A stretch of DNA of 64,000 nucleotides from Myrica gale. Lineage: Eukaryota > Streptophyta > Magnoliopsida > Fagales > Myricaceae. The translations under genes were made by a program, and so were the position numbers. The stretch spans positions 13,312,501 through 13,376,500 of the forward strand of contig OZ005609.1 of NCBI GenBank assembly GCA_963930655.1, read 5' to 3'. Below, piece after piece: positions 22,855 to 33,574 of the stretch; positions within the stretch are counted from its first letter, which is position 1, and the number at the start of each line of letters is the position of its first letter. Below the pieces are notes generated by a model that saw nothing but the letters and a program-made list of their open reading frames with translations, was not told where the DNA came from and made no database searches.

Positions 22855-23157
22855 CTAATAAAAATTTCGTCCTCGAAATTTGCTACAATTTATAAAGATA
22901 CCTGACAAGTCCTCTTCATCGCTCTCAGCTTCATCTATGGGTCCGCTATCATCGATTTCATCCGGCACTCCAAAGGGTACCTCCTCAGTGTCTTCGATCA
23001 AAATATACTCTGGTAAAGCTATGAACCTAATAATATCACCTTCATCATCTGACTCATCTCCCCAGAAGTAACGTAGGGTTCTGGTTCTTATTGCTGGTAA
23101 ATATCTGCGACGTGGGTTCGATTGAGAAAGTATATCTACCCAACTTAATCCCGTCAT
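22855..23157 (-). CDS. Small acidic frame between pol and the 3' LTR of the Tekay-type element
   Basis: From the ATG at 23157 the frame codes for 100 residues: a basic start (QSNPRRRYLPAIRTRTLR), then a very acidic half (GDESDDEGD, DEIDDSGPIDEAESDEEDL), ending CSKFRGRNFY. Related elements end pol with a similar FRGRN tail, so this may be a piece of the pol C-terminus separated by a frame break, or a short extra protein. I know no function for it. Confidence 0.45.
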   Translation of the reverse strand: MTGLSWVDILSQSNPRRRYLPAIRTRTLRYFWGDESDDEGDIIRFIALPEYILIEDTEEVPFGVPDEIDDSGPIDEAESDEEDLSGIFINCSKFRGRNFY

Positions 23158-23267
23158 CCTGAAATCACAAATTATTAGTAACAAATATAAAGACTAATCC
23201 TCACAATAGTACAAATCATACAGTCCATCCTAAAGTCATCAACAATATAACCTTAGTACCAGAAATT

Positions 23268-26200
23268 TCAATTCTCTAATAAATTTGGGTATTTTTGTTG
23301 CATTTCCTCTTCAAGCTCCCATGTAGCCTCTCCTTGGGTGTGATTATTCCAAAGTACTTTGACTAGTGGAATGGTTCTGGTCCGCAAAACTTGATCCTTT
23401 CGTTCAATGATTCGCAGAGGTTCTTCAGGATATGATAAATTCTCCTGAATCCGCAATGGCTCAAAATCTATGACATGAGTGGGGTCATGCACATATCGCC
23501 TTAACATAGATACATGAAAGACATTGTGAACTCCCGAAAGCATTGGCGGCAGAACGATTTGATAAGCCACTGGTCCCACTCTACCGAGAATCTCAAATGG
23601 TCCAATATACCTAGGACTCAGCTTGCCCTTCTTTCCGAACCTCATTACTCCTTTTGTTGGAGAAACCCTTAGGAAAATCTTATCCCCCACCTCAAATTCC
23701 AACTTTCTTCGATGTCTGTCAGCATAACTCTTTTGTCGACTCTGAGCAGCTTTCAACCTTTCTTGGATACATATAACTTTTTTTGATGTTCTTTGTATGA
23801 TCTCTGGCCCCAAAATTTGTCTTTCCCCCACTTCACTCCAGTATAGCGGCGATCGGCATCTTCTTCCATATAAAGCCTCATACGGTGCCATCTTGATGCT
23901 CGCTTGAAAACTATTATTATAAGCGAATTCCACTAGAGGTAAGTATCGTATCCAGCTGCCCTTGAAGTCGAGTACACAAGCCCGCAACATATCTTCCAAA
24001 ATCTGAATGGTTCTTTCTGATTGACCGTCACTTTGAGGATGAAAGGCTGTACTGAAGTTTAACTTAGTACCAAGAGCCTTCTGCAAACTCTTCCAAAATT
24101 TCGAGGTGAAACGCGGATCTCGATCTGACACTATTGACACAGGTACTCCATGCAGCCGAACTATTTCTTGTACATATAACTCCGCTAACTTCTCCATAGA
24201 ATACCCGATCTTGATAGGTATGAAGTGAGCAGTTTTCGTCAATCTGTCCACCACGACCCAAATAGCATCTTGACCGCTTAATGCTCGCGGTAAACCCACT
24301 ACAAAATCCATGGAAATATTCTCCCACTTCCATTCTGGAATTTCAAGTGGTTGTAATGGTCCAGCTGGTCTTTGATGCTCAGCTTTGACTTGCTGGCACG
24401 TGAGACACTGCTCTACAAACTTCGCTATCTCCCTTTTCATCCCATTCCACCAGAATGTCTCCTTCAAATCACGATACATTTTGGTACTCCCCGGGTGTAC
24501 TGTGTAAAGAGATTGATGAGCTTCCTCTAAAATCTGTCTCTTTATCTCCTTATTATTAGGCACACATAACCTATTCTTAAATCTCAGCACCCCATTATCT
24601 GAAATATTAAAATCAACTTTATCTCCAGTACGTACCTCTGCTTCAAGCTTCGATAGGCCTACATCTTCCTTTTGAGCCACCTTGATCCTTTCTATTAAGT
24701 CTGATTGAATCACCAGACTAGTCATAACAGCTTGTCGATCTCCATCTACCAACGAAATCCCTTCCCTTTCCAATTCCATCAAAATCTCATGTGGAGGATT
24801 TAAAACTGCCACCACAGCTTCAGACGACTTTCTACTTAATGCGTCAGCAACCACATTGGCTTTTCCGGGGTGGTAACTGATTGTACAGTCATAGTCTTTG
24901 ATTAATTCCAGCCACCTCCTTTGTCTCATGTTCAATTCCTTCTGAGTGAAGAAATACTTGAGACTCTTGTGATCGGTGAAAATTTCACATCTTACTCCAT
25001 ATAAGTGATGCCTCCAAATCTTCAATGCAAAGACCACCGCTGCCAATTCAAGGTCGTGTGTAGGATAGTTCTGCTCATGCCTCTTTAACTGACGAGAGGC
25101 GTAAGCAACAACTTTCCCATGTTGCATTAACACACAACCTAAACCCTTCCTCGAGGCATCACTATAGATCACATAGCCTTCAGAGCCAGATGGAATCGTC
25201 AACACCGGGGCAGTAATTAATCGTTGCTTCAATTCTTGGAAACTCCGCTCACATTCATCAGTCCACACGAACTTACTCCCTTTCCTGGTCAACGAAGTCA
25301 GCGGTACCGCAATCTTGGAGAACCCCTCAATAAAACGTCGATAATATCCTGCAAGTCCCAAGAAACTTCTAATCTCGTGGACATTCTTCGGTTGCGCCCA
25401 GTTGACTATCGCTTCTACCTTACTTGGGTCTACAGAGATTCCTCCCTTAGACACCACATGACCCAAAAATGATATAGTATCCAGCCAAAACTCACATTTC
25501 TTCAGCTTAGCGTATAACTTCTTCTCCTTTAAGGTCTGAAGCGCTAACCTTAAATGTTCTTCGTGCTCCTCTGGACTTTTAGAATAAATTAAGATGTCGT
25601 CTATAAAGACCACAACAAACTTATCCAAAAAGTTCCGAAATACTCGATTCATCAAATCCATGAATACTGCAGGAGCATTGGTTAAACCAAAAGGCATTAC
25701 CAAAAACTCATAATGACCGTACCTTGTCCTAAACGCCGTCTTTGGTACATCTTCAATTTTGACCTTCAATTGGTGGTATCCAGATCGCAAATCAATTTTG
25801 GAGAACACCTGAGCTCCCTGGAGTTGATCAAATAAATCATCGATGCGAGGTAATGGATATCTATTCTTAATCGTAACTCGATTCAACTCCCTATAATCTA
25901 TGCACATCCTCATAGTTCCATCTTTCTTTTTCACGAACAGCACCGGAGCTCCCCACGGTGATACGCTTGGCCTAATAAAGCCCTTCTCTATTAACTCTTG
26001 CAGTTGCTCCTTGAGTTCAGCAAGTTCTGGGGGTGCCATCCTGTAAGGAGCTTTAGATATGGGTGTCGTACCCGGTAGTAGTTCTATCGCAAACTCTACC
26101 TCTCGATCGGGAGGTATCCCAGATAAATCCTCAGGAAAAACTTCTGGGTACTCCTTCACTACTGGAATGTCCTCCAACTTAAGATCATTCTTCGGTACCT

Positions 26201-27557
26201 CTACCACGCAGGCTAAAAATCCCTGACATCCTTCCCGTAATAATCGTTTCACTTGAATAGCAGAAACGACTGCAGGGAGAGTACGTATTCGGGATCCTAC
26301 AAACTTAAATTCTTGTTCTCCTGGGGGTTTGAAGATAACCTCTTTCTTAAAACAATCAACACTAGCGTAATTGACAGCTAGCCAGTCCATCCCTAGGATC
26401 ACGTCAAACCCATGCATACTAAACATCACCAGATTAGCTGGCAACATCCTCCCTTCTATCATAATAGGACACTGTCTACATACTTTCCTACATACCACTG
26501 AATTCCCCGTTGGAGTTGCCACAGAAAGATTAAACTCTAGCAACTCCGTCTCCAGGCCGCATAACTTAACAAAGGTCGTGGAAATGAAAGAATGCGTAGC
26601 TCCCGAATCAAATAATACTACGGCTTTGGCAGAGAATAATGGAATTGTACCTGTCACCACCTCGTTATTTCCTTCTGGTTCCTCCGGGGTCAAGGCGTAT
26701 ACGCGAGCTTGCACATTATTGCGATGATTGTTGTTGCTATGTGGAGTTTGATTGTTTCCTCTCTGCTGGTTCGAGTTTCCTTCATTCATGGTTGCTGGAT
26801 AAGGACAATTCTTTACGTAATGACCCGCTTTTCCACAACGAAAGCATAACTTCGCCTCTACTCGGCAATCTCCCCAGTGTGTGCGGTTACACCTCGTACA
26901 AAAAGAGCTTTGTGGCCTGTTCTGAATACTTTGATTTCCTTGATCTCTTCCCATCCTGCCATCATCACTTCTTCTCTTCGGAGGACCCTGATTGATGTTA
27001 GAACGAGGTCCTTGAGGCGCAGATCTCTTCCTTTGCTCGAATTGCTCGTTGCTTCGCCGGATACTCTGCTCTATCACCGTTGCCTTGTTTACCAAATCAG
27101 CAAAGTTATTAATTTGGAACCCCACCACGCGATCATAAACGCGATAGTGAAGACCTTCTTCAAACTTTCGAGCTTTCCGTTCTTCATCCGGAATCAGATA
27201 TAAGGCAAAACGAGACAGCTCAATAAATTTAGCTGCGTACTCGTGCACACTCATAGAACCTTGGACTAAATTAAGGAACTCTCTGGCCTTCGAATCACGA
27301 ACCGACCTTGGGAAAAATCGTGCGTAAAATATCTCCTTGAAACGTTCCCATGTGAGAGCTTCTCCTCCTAATGCTCCTTCCTGAAGTGTTCGTTCAGCAA
27401 TCCACCAACGCTTCGCTTCGCCGGTTAACTTAAACGTAGCATAAAGCACCTTCTGCTCTTCTGTGCAATGTAAAACCCGGAGTATATCTTCAATGTGCTG
27501 AATCCAATCTTCAGCGGCGGAGGGAACAGCTTTCCCCTCGAACGTCATCGGGTGCAT
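23268..27557 (-). CDS. Gag-pol polyprotein of the Tekay-type gypsy element
   Basis: One open frame of 1429 codons. In order: gag ([20 protein letters not shown]), a Cys-rich pair ending in the zinc knuckle [15 protein letters not shown], aspartic protease ([11 protein letters not shown]), reverse transcriptase with active site [11 protein letters not shown], RNase H ([23 protein letters not shown]), and integrase with its HHCC zinc finger ([25 protein letters not shown]) and catalytic core. A GPF/Y-like block ([17 protein letters not shown]) and a chromodomain-like end ([20 protein letters not shown]) follow. No internal stop or frame change is present. The true gag start lies upstream: a frame opening with the ATG at 27772 covers the N-terminus to about 27590 and then shifts, so this copy has one frameshift near 27580. 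Chromodomains of this clade steer integration towards heterochromatin. Confidence 0.95.
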   Translation of the reverse strand: MHPMTFEGKAVPSAAEDWIQHIEDILRVLHCTEEQKVLYATFKLTGEAKRWWIAERTLQEGALGGEALTWERFKEIFYARFFPRSVRDSKAREFLNLVQGSMSVHEYAAKFIELSRFALYLIPDEERKARKFEEGLHYRVYDRVVGFQINNFADLVNKATVIEQSIRRSNEQFEQRKRSAPQGPRSNINQGPPKRRSDDGRMGRDQGNQSIQNRPQSSFCTRCNRTHWGDCRVEAKLCFRCGKAGHYVKNCPYPATMNEGNSNQQRGNNQTPHSNNNHRNNVQARVYALTPEEPEGNNEVVTGTIPLFSAKAVVLFDSGATHSFISTTFVKLCGLETELLEFNLSVATPTGNSVVCRKVCRQCPIMIEGRMLPANLVMFSMHGFDVILGMDWLAVNYASVDCFKKEVIFKPPGEQEFKFVGSRIRTLPAVVSAIQVKRLLREGCQGFLACVVEVPKNDLKLEDIPVVKEYPEVFPEDLSGIPPDREVEFAIELLPGTTPISKAPYRMAPPELAELKEQLQELIEKGFIRPSVSPWGAPVLFVKKKDGTMRMCIDYRELNRVTIKNRYPLPRIDDLFDQLQGAQVFSKIDLRSGYHQLKVKIEDVPKTAFRTRYGHYEFLVMPFGLTNAPAVFMDLMNRVFRNFLDKFVVVFIDDILIYSKSPEEHEEHLRLALQTLKEKKLYAKLKKCEFWLDTISFLGHVVSKGGISVDPSKVEAIVNWAQPKNVHEIRSFLGLAGYYRRFIEGFSKIAVPLTSLTRKGSKFVWTDECERSFQELKQRLITAPVLTIPSGSEGYVIYSDASRKGLGCVLMQHGKVVAYASRQLKRHEQNYPTHDLELAAVVFALKIWRHHLYGVRCEIFTDHKSLKYFFTQKELNMRQRRWLELIKDYDCTISYHPGKANVVADALSRKSSEAVVAVLNPPHEILMELEREGISLVDGDRQAVMTSLVIQSDLIERIKVAQKEDVGLSKLEAEVRTGDKVDFNISDNGVLRFKNRLCVPNNKEIKRQILEEAHQSLYTVHPGSTKMYRDLKETFWWNGMKREIAKFVEQCLTCQQVKAEHQRPAGPLQPLEIPEWKWENISMDFVVGLPRALSGQDAIWVVVDRLTKTAHFIPIKIGYSMEKLAELYVQEIVRLHGVPVSIVSDRDPRFTSKFWKSLQKALGTKLNFSTAFHPQSDGQSERTIQILEDMLRACVLDFKGSWIRYLPLVEFAYNNSFQASIKMAPYEALYGRRCRSPLYWSEVGERQILGPEIIQRTSKKVICIQERLKAAQSRQKSYADRHRRKLEFEVGDKIFLRVSPTKGVMRFGKKGKLSPRYIGPFEILGRVGPVAYQIVLPPMLSGVHNVFHVSMLRRYVHDPTHVIDFEPLRIQENLSYPEEPLRIIERKDQVLRTRTIPLVKVLWNNHTQGEATWELEEEMQQKYPNLLEN

Positions 27558-27772
27558 ACGATTGAATTGTTCGATAGTGAGCCCTCGGCAACCGTATTCG
27601 TATTTCGCGTTCCCGAATTGCGCGCGATTTCCTCCATAACTTGGTGTGCCACTTCTCGTATAACGGCCGAATTATGAGAACTCGGTCCAGATCGCGATTC
27701 GCCATTAATGGCCTTATTCAGGTTAAACGAGTTAGCGGGATTTGACATCCTGTAACAATGACTATTACTCAT
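27545..27772 (-). pseudogene. Gag N-terminus of the Tekay-type element, separated by a frameshift
   Basis: The ATG at 27772 opens a frame containing SNPANSFNLNKAING and [15 protein letters not shown]. Near 27580 the reading should pass to the frame that gives [16 protein letters not shown] and the main gag-pol frame; instead it runs on for a few codons to a stop. One missing or extra base explains this. It may be a real mutation or a sequencing error. Confidence 0.7.
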
Positions 27773-27886
27773 GGAACTATTGACACCAATAAAATATCAA
27801 ACATATAATCCTAAGCTACCCAATCCTACCCAAAACTCGAAAAGTGAAGTGTACAGAATCTATAACCGTTCCTCTGATACCAAACT

Positions 27887-29451
27887 GTCACACCCCAGAC
27901 CCAGCAGGGTCCAACAGTGGACTTTTTCGTTAAACAAAATTTCAAGTAACTCAAAATATATAATTCATTTATTCCAAATAAACTTAAATATATAGTACTC
28001 ACTTTCAAAATCATAAACTTAAATAAAAGTCTCAATAAAACAAAATAAAATAAAAACTTCATTCTCATCTATCCCAGCCCGCATGCCATCTAAGCTCGAT
28101 CCTCAGCATGCTCCTCTAAATTATCTGAAAATAGGAATATATTAACGGAGTGAGTTCGACAACTCAGTAAGCGGAGAATAAAAATATTAATAATAATCTT
28201 TTAAAATAAATCTCCAATTGATTTTTCAGTAGTTCAGAAATTTCCCTTAGGCAATATCAGTAAGCCATATTTACCCTATGGCAGGGTTGTGTCATCACTC
28301 CGAAGAATAGATGCACCAGTAATCAGTAATCAGTAATCAATGAGTTGGTACCAACAGAGACAGTAATAACAGTAATCAGTAATATATATTGCCACCGGGA
28401 TTTCAAACATAAAACAGTAATTAACAACATAAAATCATATTTCAGTATAAACCAGTAATTGAATAACAGTGAATCCAAAAAATTCAAAACAGACTTCAGT
28501 ATAATTTTCAAACCCGTCATTTCATATAATCGAGGAAAAATCTATCGTTACCCCGCTTACCTGACTCGCTTGAAAATTAGATATTCCCGCTATTAGCACA
28601 ACCTAACAGTAATCCGGAAAAATAATTAGGGATCAAAATGATGTTTGAAACCTGAATTTCACAATGTATAATTCGTTCAACTATTTGAAACGAATTACAC
28701 ACGTGATCGGAGTAGAAAAAGAACAGAGCATACCGTCGCCGAAAAACTTCAAAAATTCGCAGCAAAGAGGGAGAGAGAGACAGAGAAAAATTTCTCAAAA
28801 ATGATGTATGAGGTCAGATTTGAGAGGTGTGCTCAACCTCTGAACGAGCTCCCCCTTTTATAGGTGAGGAGAACCAAGATTTGGCCGAAAATTGCATTGA
28901 ATCTCGGTTGAAACTTATGGCTTTTCAAAATCCATCATTAAACACAATAAATCATTTTATTTATGAAGAATCTTCGAGATATTGTCAAAGGAGTTGAATA
29001 GGCTTCGAAATCTAGACAAAAAGAGGTGTAACGGGTGAGAAAATGAAGAGAGAGAGTGATTTATGAGAGAGAAACAACTGGTCGGCAAAAAGCCATGTAA
29101 CAGCTGTGGAATTCGAAAAATTAGGGTTGAGGAAGAAGATGAATCAAAACGCAACGTTTTACTAAAAAATCAAACCGGGCGAAAAGAAGTTTAAGTAGTT
29201 TAAAAGTTCATTAAAACTTAACAACACAGCAGGCGCCTCAGTGGTCTGCGCGCCTCTCTCCTCTCCCAAGCGCCCCAGTTCGAATCCTCGCGCTGCCTCT
29301 TTTCTCATTTAAACGTCTAAACATAATAAATATAATGCGCGTCCTATTAAAACATGAAAACGTTTGCAGCTCAGTGGTTTCCCTTTGTTTACCACGAGCC
29401 CAGGAGTTTGAATCCTGCCATGCCCCTTTTTATTTAAAACGGGTTTTCACA
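27887..29451 (-). repeat. 5' LTR of the Tekay-type element
   Basis: This copy is followed on the minus strand by the primer-binding site. The sequence AAACCTCGGTTG-type AT-rich core, a GA-rich leader (about 28750-28800) and the two tRNA-like modules near its 5' end are shared with the other copy. Confidence 0.95.
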
Positions 29452-29775
29452 TCGCTGCCTTTCTTCTAGCGCAGGTCCTCTTAGTATGTTCAAGTTGCTT
29501 GCATTCTGAACACTTCATCGGTGTTCCAGTCTTCTTCATCCTTGTATTGTTATTACGAAGCTAGTTCTGACCTCTCTTTCTAAGCTTTTTAGGCCTACTA
29601 GGTTTTATTCTCAGAAAAAGGAGGTTCAACCGGATCATAGTTTGTTTTAATCCATTGATCTTTGTCAGTCATCGGGTATATGATAGGGTTGTAGCTCAAC
29701 ATGCACATATCTTTTCTAAACCAGGGACGACGTAGTCCTCCGGTTTCTCCCCACCGTACAGAATCGCTGAAAAGG
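29452..29775 (-). pseudogene. mudrA-like transposase, C-terminal part with CCHC knuckle, broken
   Basis: The minus strand reads PEDYV, then in the next frame WFRKDMCMLSYNPIIYPMTD, DQWIKTNYDPVEPPF, then SRPKKLRKRG, a stop, and KCSECKQLEHTKRTCARRK. The last is a CX2CX4HX4C zinc knuckle. PEDYV..W, YP(M)..W and the basic RPKK motif before a knuckle are hallmarks of the C-terminal region of plant MuDR transposases. Two frame changes and one stop make it inactive. The gypsy element entered right after the knuckle; its continuation is left of 21285. Confidence 0.8.
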
Positions 29776-29879
29776 CATGAGGAACATGATATACTTACAA
29801 AGATAAAAGGTTAATTGTTAACTTATGTTATCAAACATTAAACTAAGAAGTTCTAAACAAAAATATTTTACCTTCACTT

Positions 29880-30425
29880 ATATCTAATACTTGTTCATCG
29901 GCTTCATTAATAGGAGCCTTGCCTTTCCTTGGGTCGCGATGCCCATCATCATCACCCTCGTCACCCCCTTCGTCATCACCTTCGTCACCCCCTCATCATC
30001 ACATATGTCATCATCACTTTCGTCACACCCTCATCATCACCTCTCTCATCCCCCTCACTTGTTGTCTCATATCCAACATTGGTACCAAATGAGGTCAGAG
30101 TGGTCCACTTCAACGTCAAAAAGCTCTTCATCAGAACTAAGGACTTCATCCCAGAATGGATCATTCAACCCTAAACGTCTCTCATTTTCCTCTGACATAG
30201 GCTATACAACCTCCTCACCAATATTAGTGTCCACTCCGCTATCTTCAAATGACACAACACTACAACAAACTCTCCATCATGACATTTTATCATTTCCAAA
30301 ACATCATGGTAAGACGATACAAGGATCATCCCTTCATCAAGACTTTTCCTTCGCTGCTTGTAGTAAATAAGATCACCAGCCTATAACCAAATGGCTTCAC
30401 AATCGCCTCCAGCTCGAAGAATGAT
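29880..30425 (-). pseudogene. mudrA-like transposase, N-terminal region with acidic repeats, broken
   Basis: The minus strand gives AGDLIYYKQRRKSLDEGMIL and HDVLEMIKCHDGEFVVVLC, the PB1-like N-terminal region of plant MuDR proteins. Then come NDPFWDEVLSSDEELFDVE and a run of GDEGDDE-type acidic repeats (29940-30040), followed by KGKAPINEADEQ. The catalytic DDE core that should lie between this and the C-terminal part is missing, since only about 100 bases separate them; the copy is internally deleted. The plus-strand 159-codon frame here is an antisense shadow of the repeats. Confidence 0.7.
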
Positions 30426-31430
30426 AAGCAATCAGGACGATACGATTCGTCATACATGTCTACATCTCCTTGACATAGGTACTCCCATATTGCCTACTAA
30501 ATCGTTCACCATAATGCACGTAGAATAGAAAGAAATCAAGAGCCATGTCTTGGATAATAAAGCACCTAAAACTAATATAGATCGTTCATGTGATTTATAA
30601 ACATACAGGACAATAATATAGAATATAATAAATGACAATAGTTTGCCAATATACATACAAGACAATAATAAATGACAATAGTATGTCAATATACATGTAA
30701 AGGACTTGGTACCCGTAACACATTGTAGTTGATTCTAGTAGCCATAGAAAAATTGAGGACTTTTGAATTTAAGTGCTACCTTTTGCCATACAAAATAGAA
30801 CTATATAATAAACAAATATAACGTGGAACACCAACCAATAAGCACTAAACAAAGTGACCCACACAATAGATTTGGGCTAATTTATGAAGTCAAGAACGTG
30901 CACAAAGGGCCCCAGAACCACTTTTGAAATGTAAGGCTGCCATCAAAATAATGTACTTTAAGGTCTAGAAAGCTCAAACCATCTACTCTATGGGACCACT
31001 TGCTCTTACTCGAAAGTAAAATAATATCATCCAACAGATTCAACCGTGGGGGACAAATGGGGGACCACGGTACCCATTGAGTTTTAAAATTCGATAGAGA
31101 CAACAAAAACAATCATCTTCTTTTCTCTTTATGCATGCAATCCACTTTAGAGTACGGATAAAACCCATAAGCAATTAAAATTCATCAAAATCGTTGAAAG
31201 CCCTAAACTTCCTTATGAACTAAAATACAAGCGCTCAAACCCTAAAATAGCAGCGAAGAACACCCATTAATCGAGATTCGAAGGTCATACTTATATCAGA
31301 TCTGAGATCTCTTCAAATCTTGCAATTGGAATCACTAATTGGTAATTGTCGAAGACAACAAAGGCCACTGGTATCATTGAAGAGAAGAAATTTCGAACAC
31401 TTGAGATATGTTTGTCGGGAAAAAATTTCA
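30426..31430. other. Interior of the MULE without a recognised gene
   Basis: AT-rich sequence between the mudrA N-terminus and the right inverted repeat. It may hold the 5' leader and first intron of the transposase gene. No clear motif is seen. Confidence 0.4.
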
Positions 31431-31569
31431 ACGTCTATAATTCATTAAAGGAAAGGCAAAACGGAAAGTCTGATCTTATTTTCCTTAGAAATTCAATCTA
31501 ACGAAATCGATAAAAGTTGGTGCAACTTAGAAATGACCCCAATGTTCAGGGGTGCAAAGTGAATTTACC

Positions 31570-32329
31570 ATTTTCTTCAATCTGCAAATGTGATCTTATT
31601 TTCCTTCAATAATAAAACCCTCTAGTTGCTTCATGTAGATAGTCTCCTCTAGCTCACCATGTAAGAATGTCATTTTAACATCAAGTTGCTCAAGCTCCAA
31701 ATCAAATAGTGCAACCATGACAAGCAACACACGACTAGAGATATGCTTCATAACAGGAGAGAACTTCATTGAAGTCTATACCTTCTCTCTGGGTATAGCC
31801 CTTGCAACCAAACGTGCCTTGTATCTAGCATCTTCAACCCTTGAGATTCCTTCCTTTTTCTTAAAGACCCATTTGCAACCAATCGTCATTGCTTTCTTAG
31901 GCAGTTTCAGCAACTCTCATGTTTGGTTTTTGTGAAGAGATTCAATCTCTATCACCATCGCAATAGCCCACTGCGCAGACTTATTACTTGTGGCAGCTTC
32001 GAAATATGTGGAAGGCTCATGGATTCTAGTCTCATCTGCTAAAGTAAGTACGTATGATACTAGGTCTACATGGCCATATTTCTGAGGTGGCCTTATCTGC
32101 CTCCTTTGTCTATCGGCTGCAATACTGTATTCTTGCTCTTCTTGTGCATCCTCATCAGAACTAGACTCGTGTACATTTGTAATAGGATGATTTTGAGTGT
32201 CGTCTTGCACTCTCTGTGAAGGTTCAACTTGAAACTCCACCTTCTTAATATAATCTTGCTCCTTTCCTGTATCCTCAGAAACACTAGATTCCGTTTTCAA
32301 GTGAAGCATGAGAAATTCATCAAAGACAA
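31570..32329 (-). pseudogene. Copia B: integrase-RT junction and N-terminal half of reverse transcriptase, broken
   Basis: The minus strand reads VFDEFLMLHLKTESSVSEDT, then RQRRQIRPPQKYGHVDLVSY, EPSTYFEAATSNKSAQW and EIESLHKNQT, then RT pieces up to QLDV, FLHGELEETIYMKQLEGFII and CRLKK, where the MULE interrupts. The other half follows at 18285. At the upstream end (32329) it is interrupted by SIRE-C; the preceding residues PKFIISRDV are at 45310-45360. Confidence 0.88.
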
Positions 32330-33559
32330 TGTGAGTTTAAATGACAACCCAAGAGGGGTGGTGAATTGGAGAAGAATATTTGACAATGGAGCTTTGATCT
32401 TGAATATTTGACAATGGAGCTTTGATCTTGAATGATTCATACAAATGTGGAATGACTCTCTAAGCCAAATAAGCAAATGGAAATCTCACAATATGTGGAA
32501 TGACTCTCTAAGCCAAATTATCAAATGGAAAGCTCAATAGAGTACAAGAGGATTAGATTTTAAAAGAAAATCTAGAGTTTGGAAGATATGAGCACAAGCC
32601 TTTTTGGTAGATGTGCTTTTCCCTCTTCTTCAATGCACTTTCTCTCTCTAGAAGCTAGGGCAAGGAGTGATTGCAAGTGTGTTGTCCCTTCTTCAAGAAA
32701 TCTCTCTCTCTTTGGAAGCTAGGTCGTCAATGATGAGCTGGAGAAGAATATTTGACAATGGAGCTTTGATCTTGAATGATTCAGCAAGTGAAATCTTTGG
32801 ATTTTGGACTTTCTCTCTCTAGATGTGCAATATTGGTCGAGCTCTCTCTTCTCTCTCTCCATCTTCTTCTTTTTATAGCCCTAAGGTCTTCAACGGTCAT
32901 TAAGGGTCTTCTTGTAATGTTAGAGAGCCGTTGGAGGTCATTTGAGACCATTTGAAGAAGTTTTGAATGAGTTGACGTCGTTTCCAGATTTTCTGCACAA
33001 TAGCACAATGTGTCGACACATTGATTGTATGTGTTGACACATTGAACTTGGACCTGAAATGTAAACTCTCGGGTGTTAGTTCAATGTGTCGACACTATGC
33101 TCCAATGTGTCGACACCATGCTCCAATGTGTCAACACCATGCTCCAATGTGTTGACACTTCCAACACTTAGCCAAAAAATCACTTTGAATCCTAGAAAAT
33201 GCAAACTCTCGGGTAGTAGTGCAATGTGTCGACACCATGGTCCAATGTGTCGACACTTCCATCACTTAGTCTGAAAAATTTGTTCTTTGCCAGCAACACT
33301 CCAATTTTAACTTCAAAGCATCCAAACCATTCCAACACTTCTTTAAACACCTACAATATGAAAAATTGACCTTACCAACTTGTGTAACGGTGTTCAAGTG
33401 CACTTAGAAATATTTTAGAGAGATAACCTCAATCATTTTGAAATATAGCTTGGAAATTGTGGATTGACAATGTAAAATCTAAAGTCTTCAAAGCACTTAG
33501 AATTTTTGTTATCATCAAAATCAATTATGGATTGTTTGCAAAACAACCTTGGGCTAACA
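32330..33559 (-). repeat. 3' LTR of copia C, with an internal deletion and filler
   Basis: It is 1230 bp against 1738 bp for the other LTR. The shared parts are nearly identical. About 500 bp is missing after GGTGGTGAATTG (about 32368). In its place are two partial copies of a GAATATTTGACAATGGAGCT segment (32369-32440) whose parent copy lies about 370 bases further on, near 32740. Confidence 0.9.
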
Positions 33560-33574
33560 ATCTCCCCCTTTTTT

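Larger units (their letters stand above)
21285..29451 (-). mobile_element. Near-complete Ty3/gypsy chromovirus (Tekay/Del type)
   Basis: The two LTRs are 1561 and 1565 bp, and the element is flanked by the duplicated target TCGCT (21280-21284 and 29452-29456). On the minus strand the 5' LTR is followed by the primer site TTGGTATCAGAGG, complementary to initiator-Met tRNA (about 27872-27884). Gag-pol comes next, then a small acidic frame, then the purine tract GGGGGGAGGA just before the 3' LTR at 22846. By eye the LTRs differ at about seven bases plus two short indels, so insertion is recent. The insertion split the MULE transposase gene just after its zinc knuckle. It is the youngest large element in the window. 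Confidence 0.95.
18285..31569. mobile_element. Mutator-like element (MULE) with mudrA remnants, split by a gypsy element
   Basis: The right end, read inward, begins GGTAAATTCACTTTGCACCC and continues through CATTTCTAAGTTGCACC and ATCGATTTCGTTAGATT. The left end repeats these blocks inverted (TAATTTCTAAGTTGCACTCA, ATTTCGTTAGATT) but has lost its outermost bases. A further block to about 18480 matches the Pack-MULE at 6633-7182. Inside are mudrA-like pieces on the minus strand and a GRF zinc-finger remnant on the plus strand. Without the 8.2-kb gypsy insertion it would be about 5.1 kb. It sits within the copia B polymerase. I cannot read a TSD. Confidence 0.75.

Noticed and set aside
29891..30370. 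Plus-strand open frame of 159 codons rich in Ser and His
   Set aside because: It is the antisense of the mudrA acidic repeats; its length comes from the GAT/GAG repeat and the minus strand carries the recognisable protein.
33005..33260. Regular repeats in the copia C LTR as a CRISPR-like array
   Set aside because: The repeats are short and palindromic with no unique spacers of constant size, and lie in a plant LTR.
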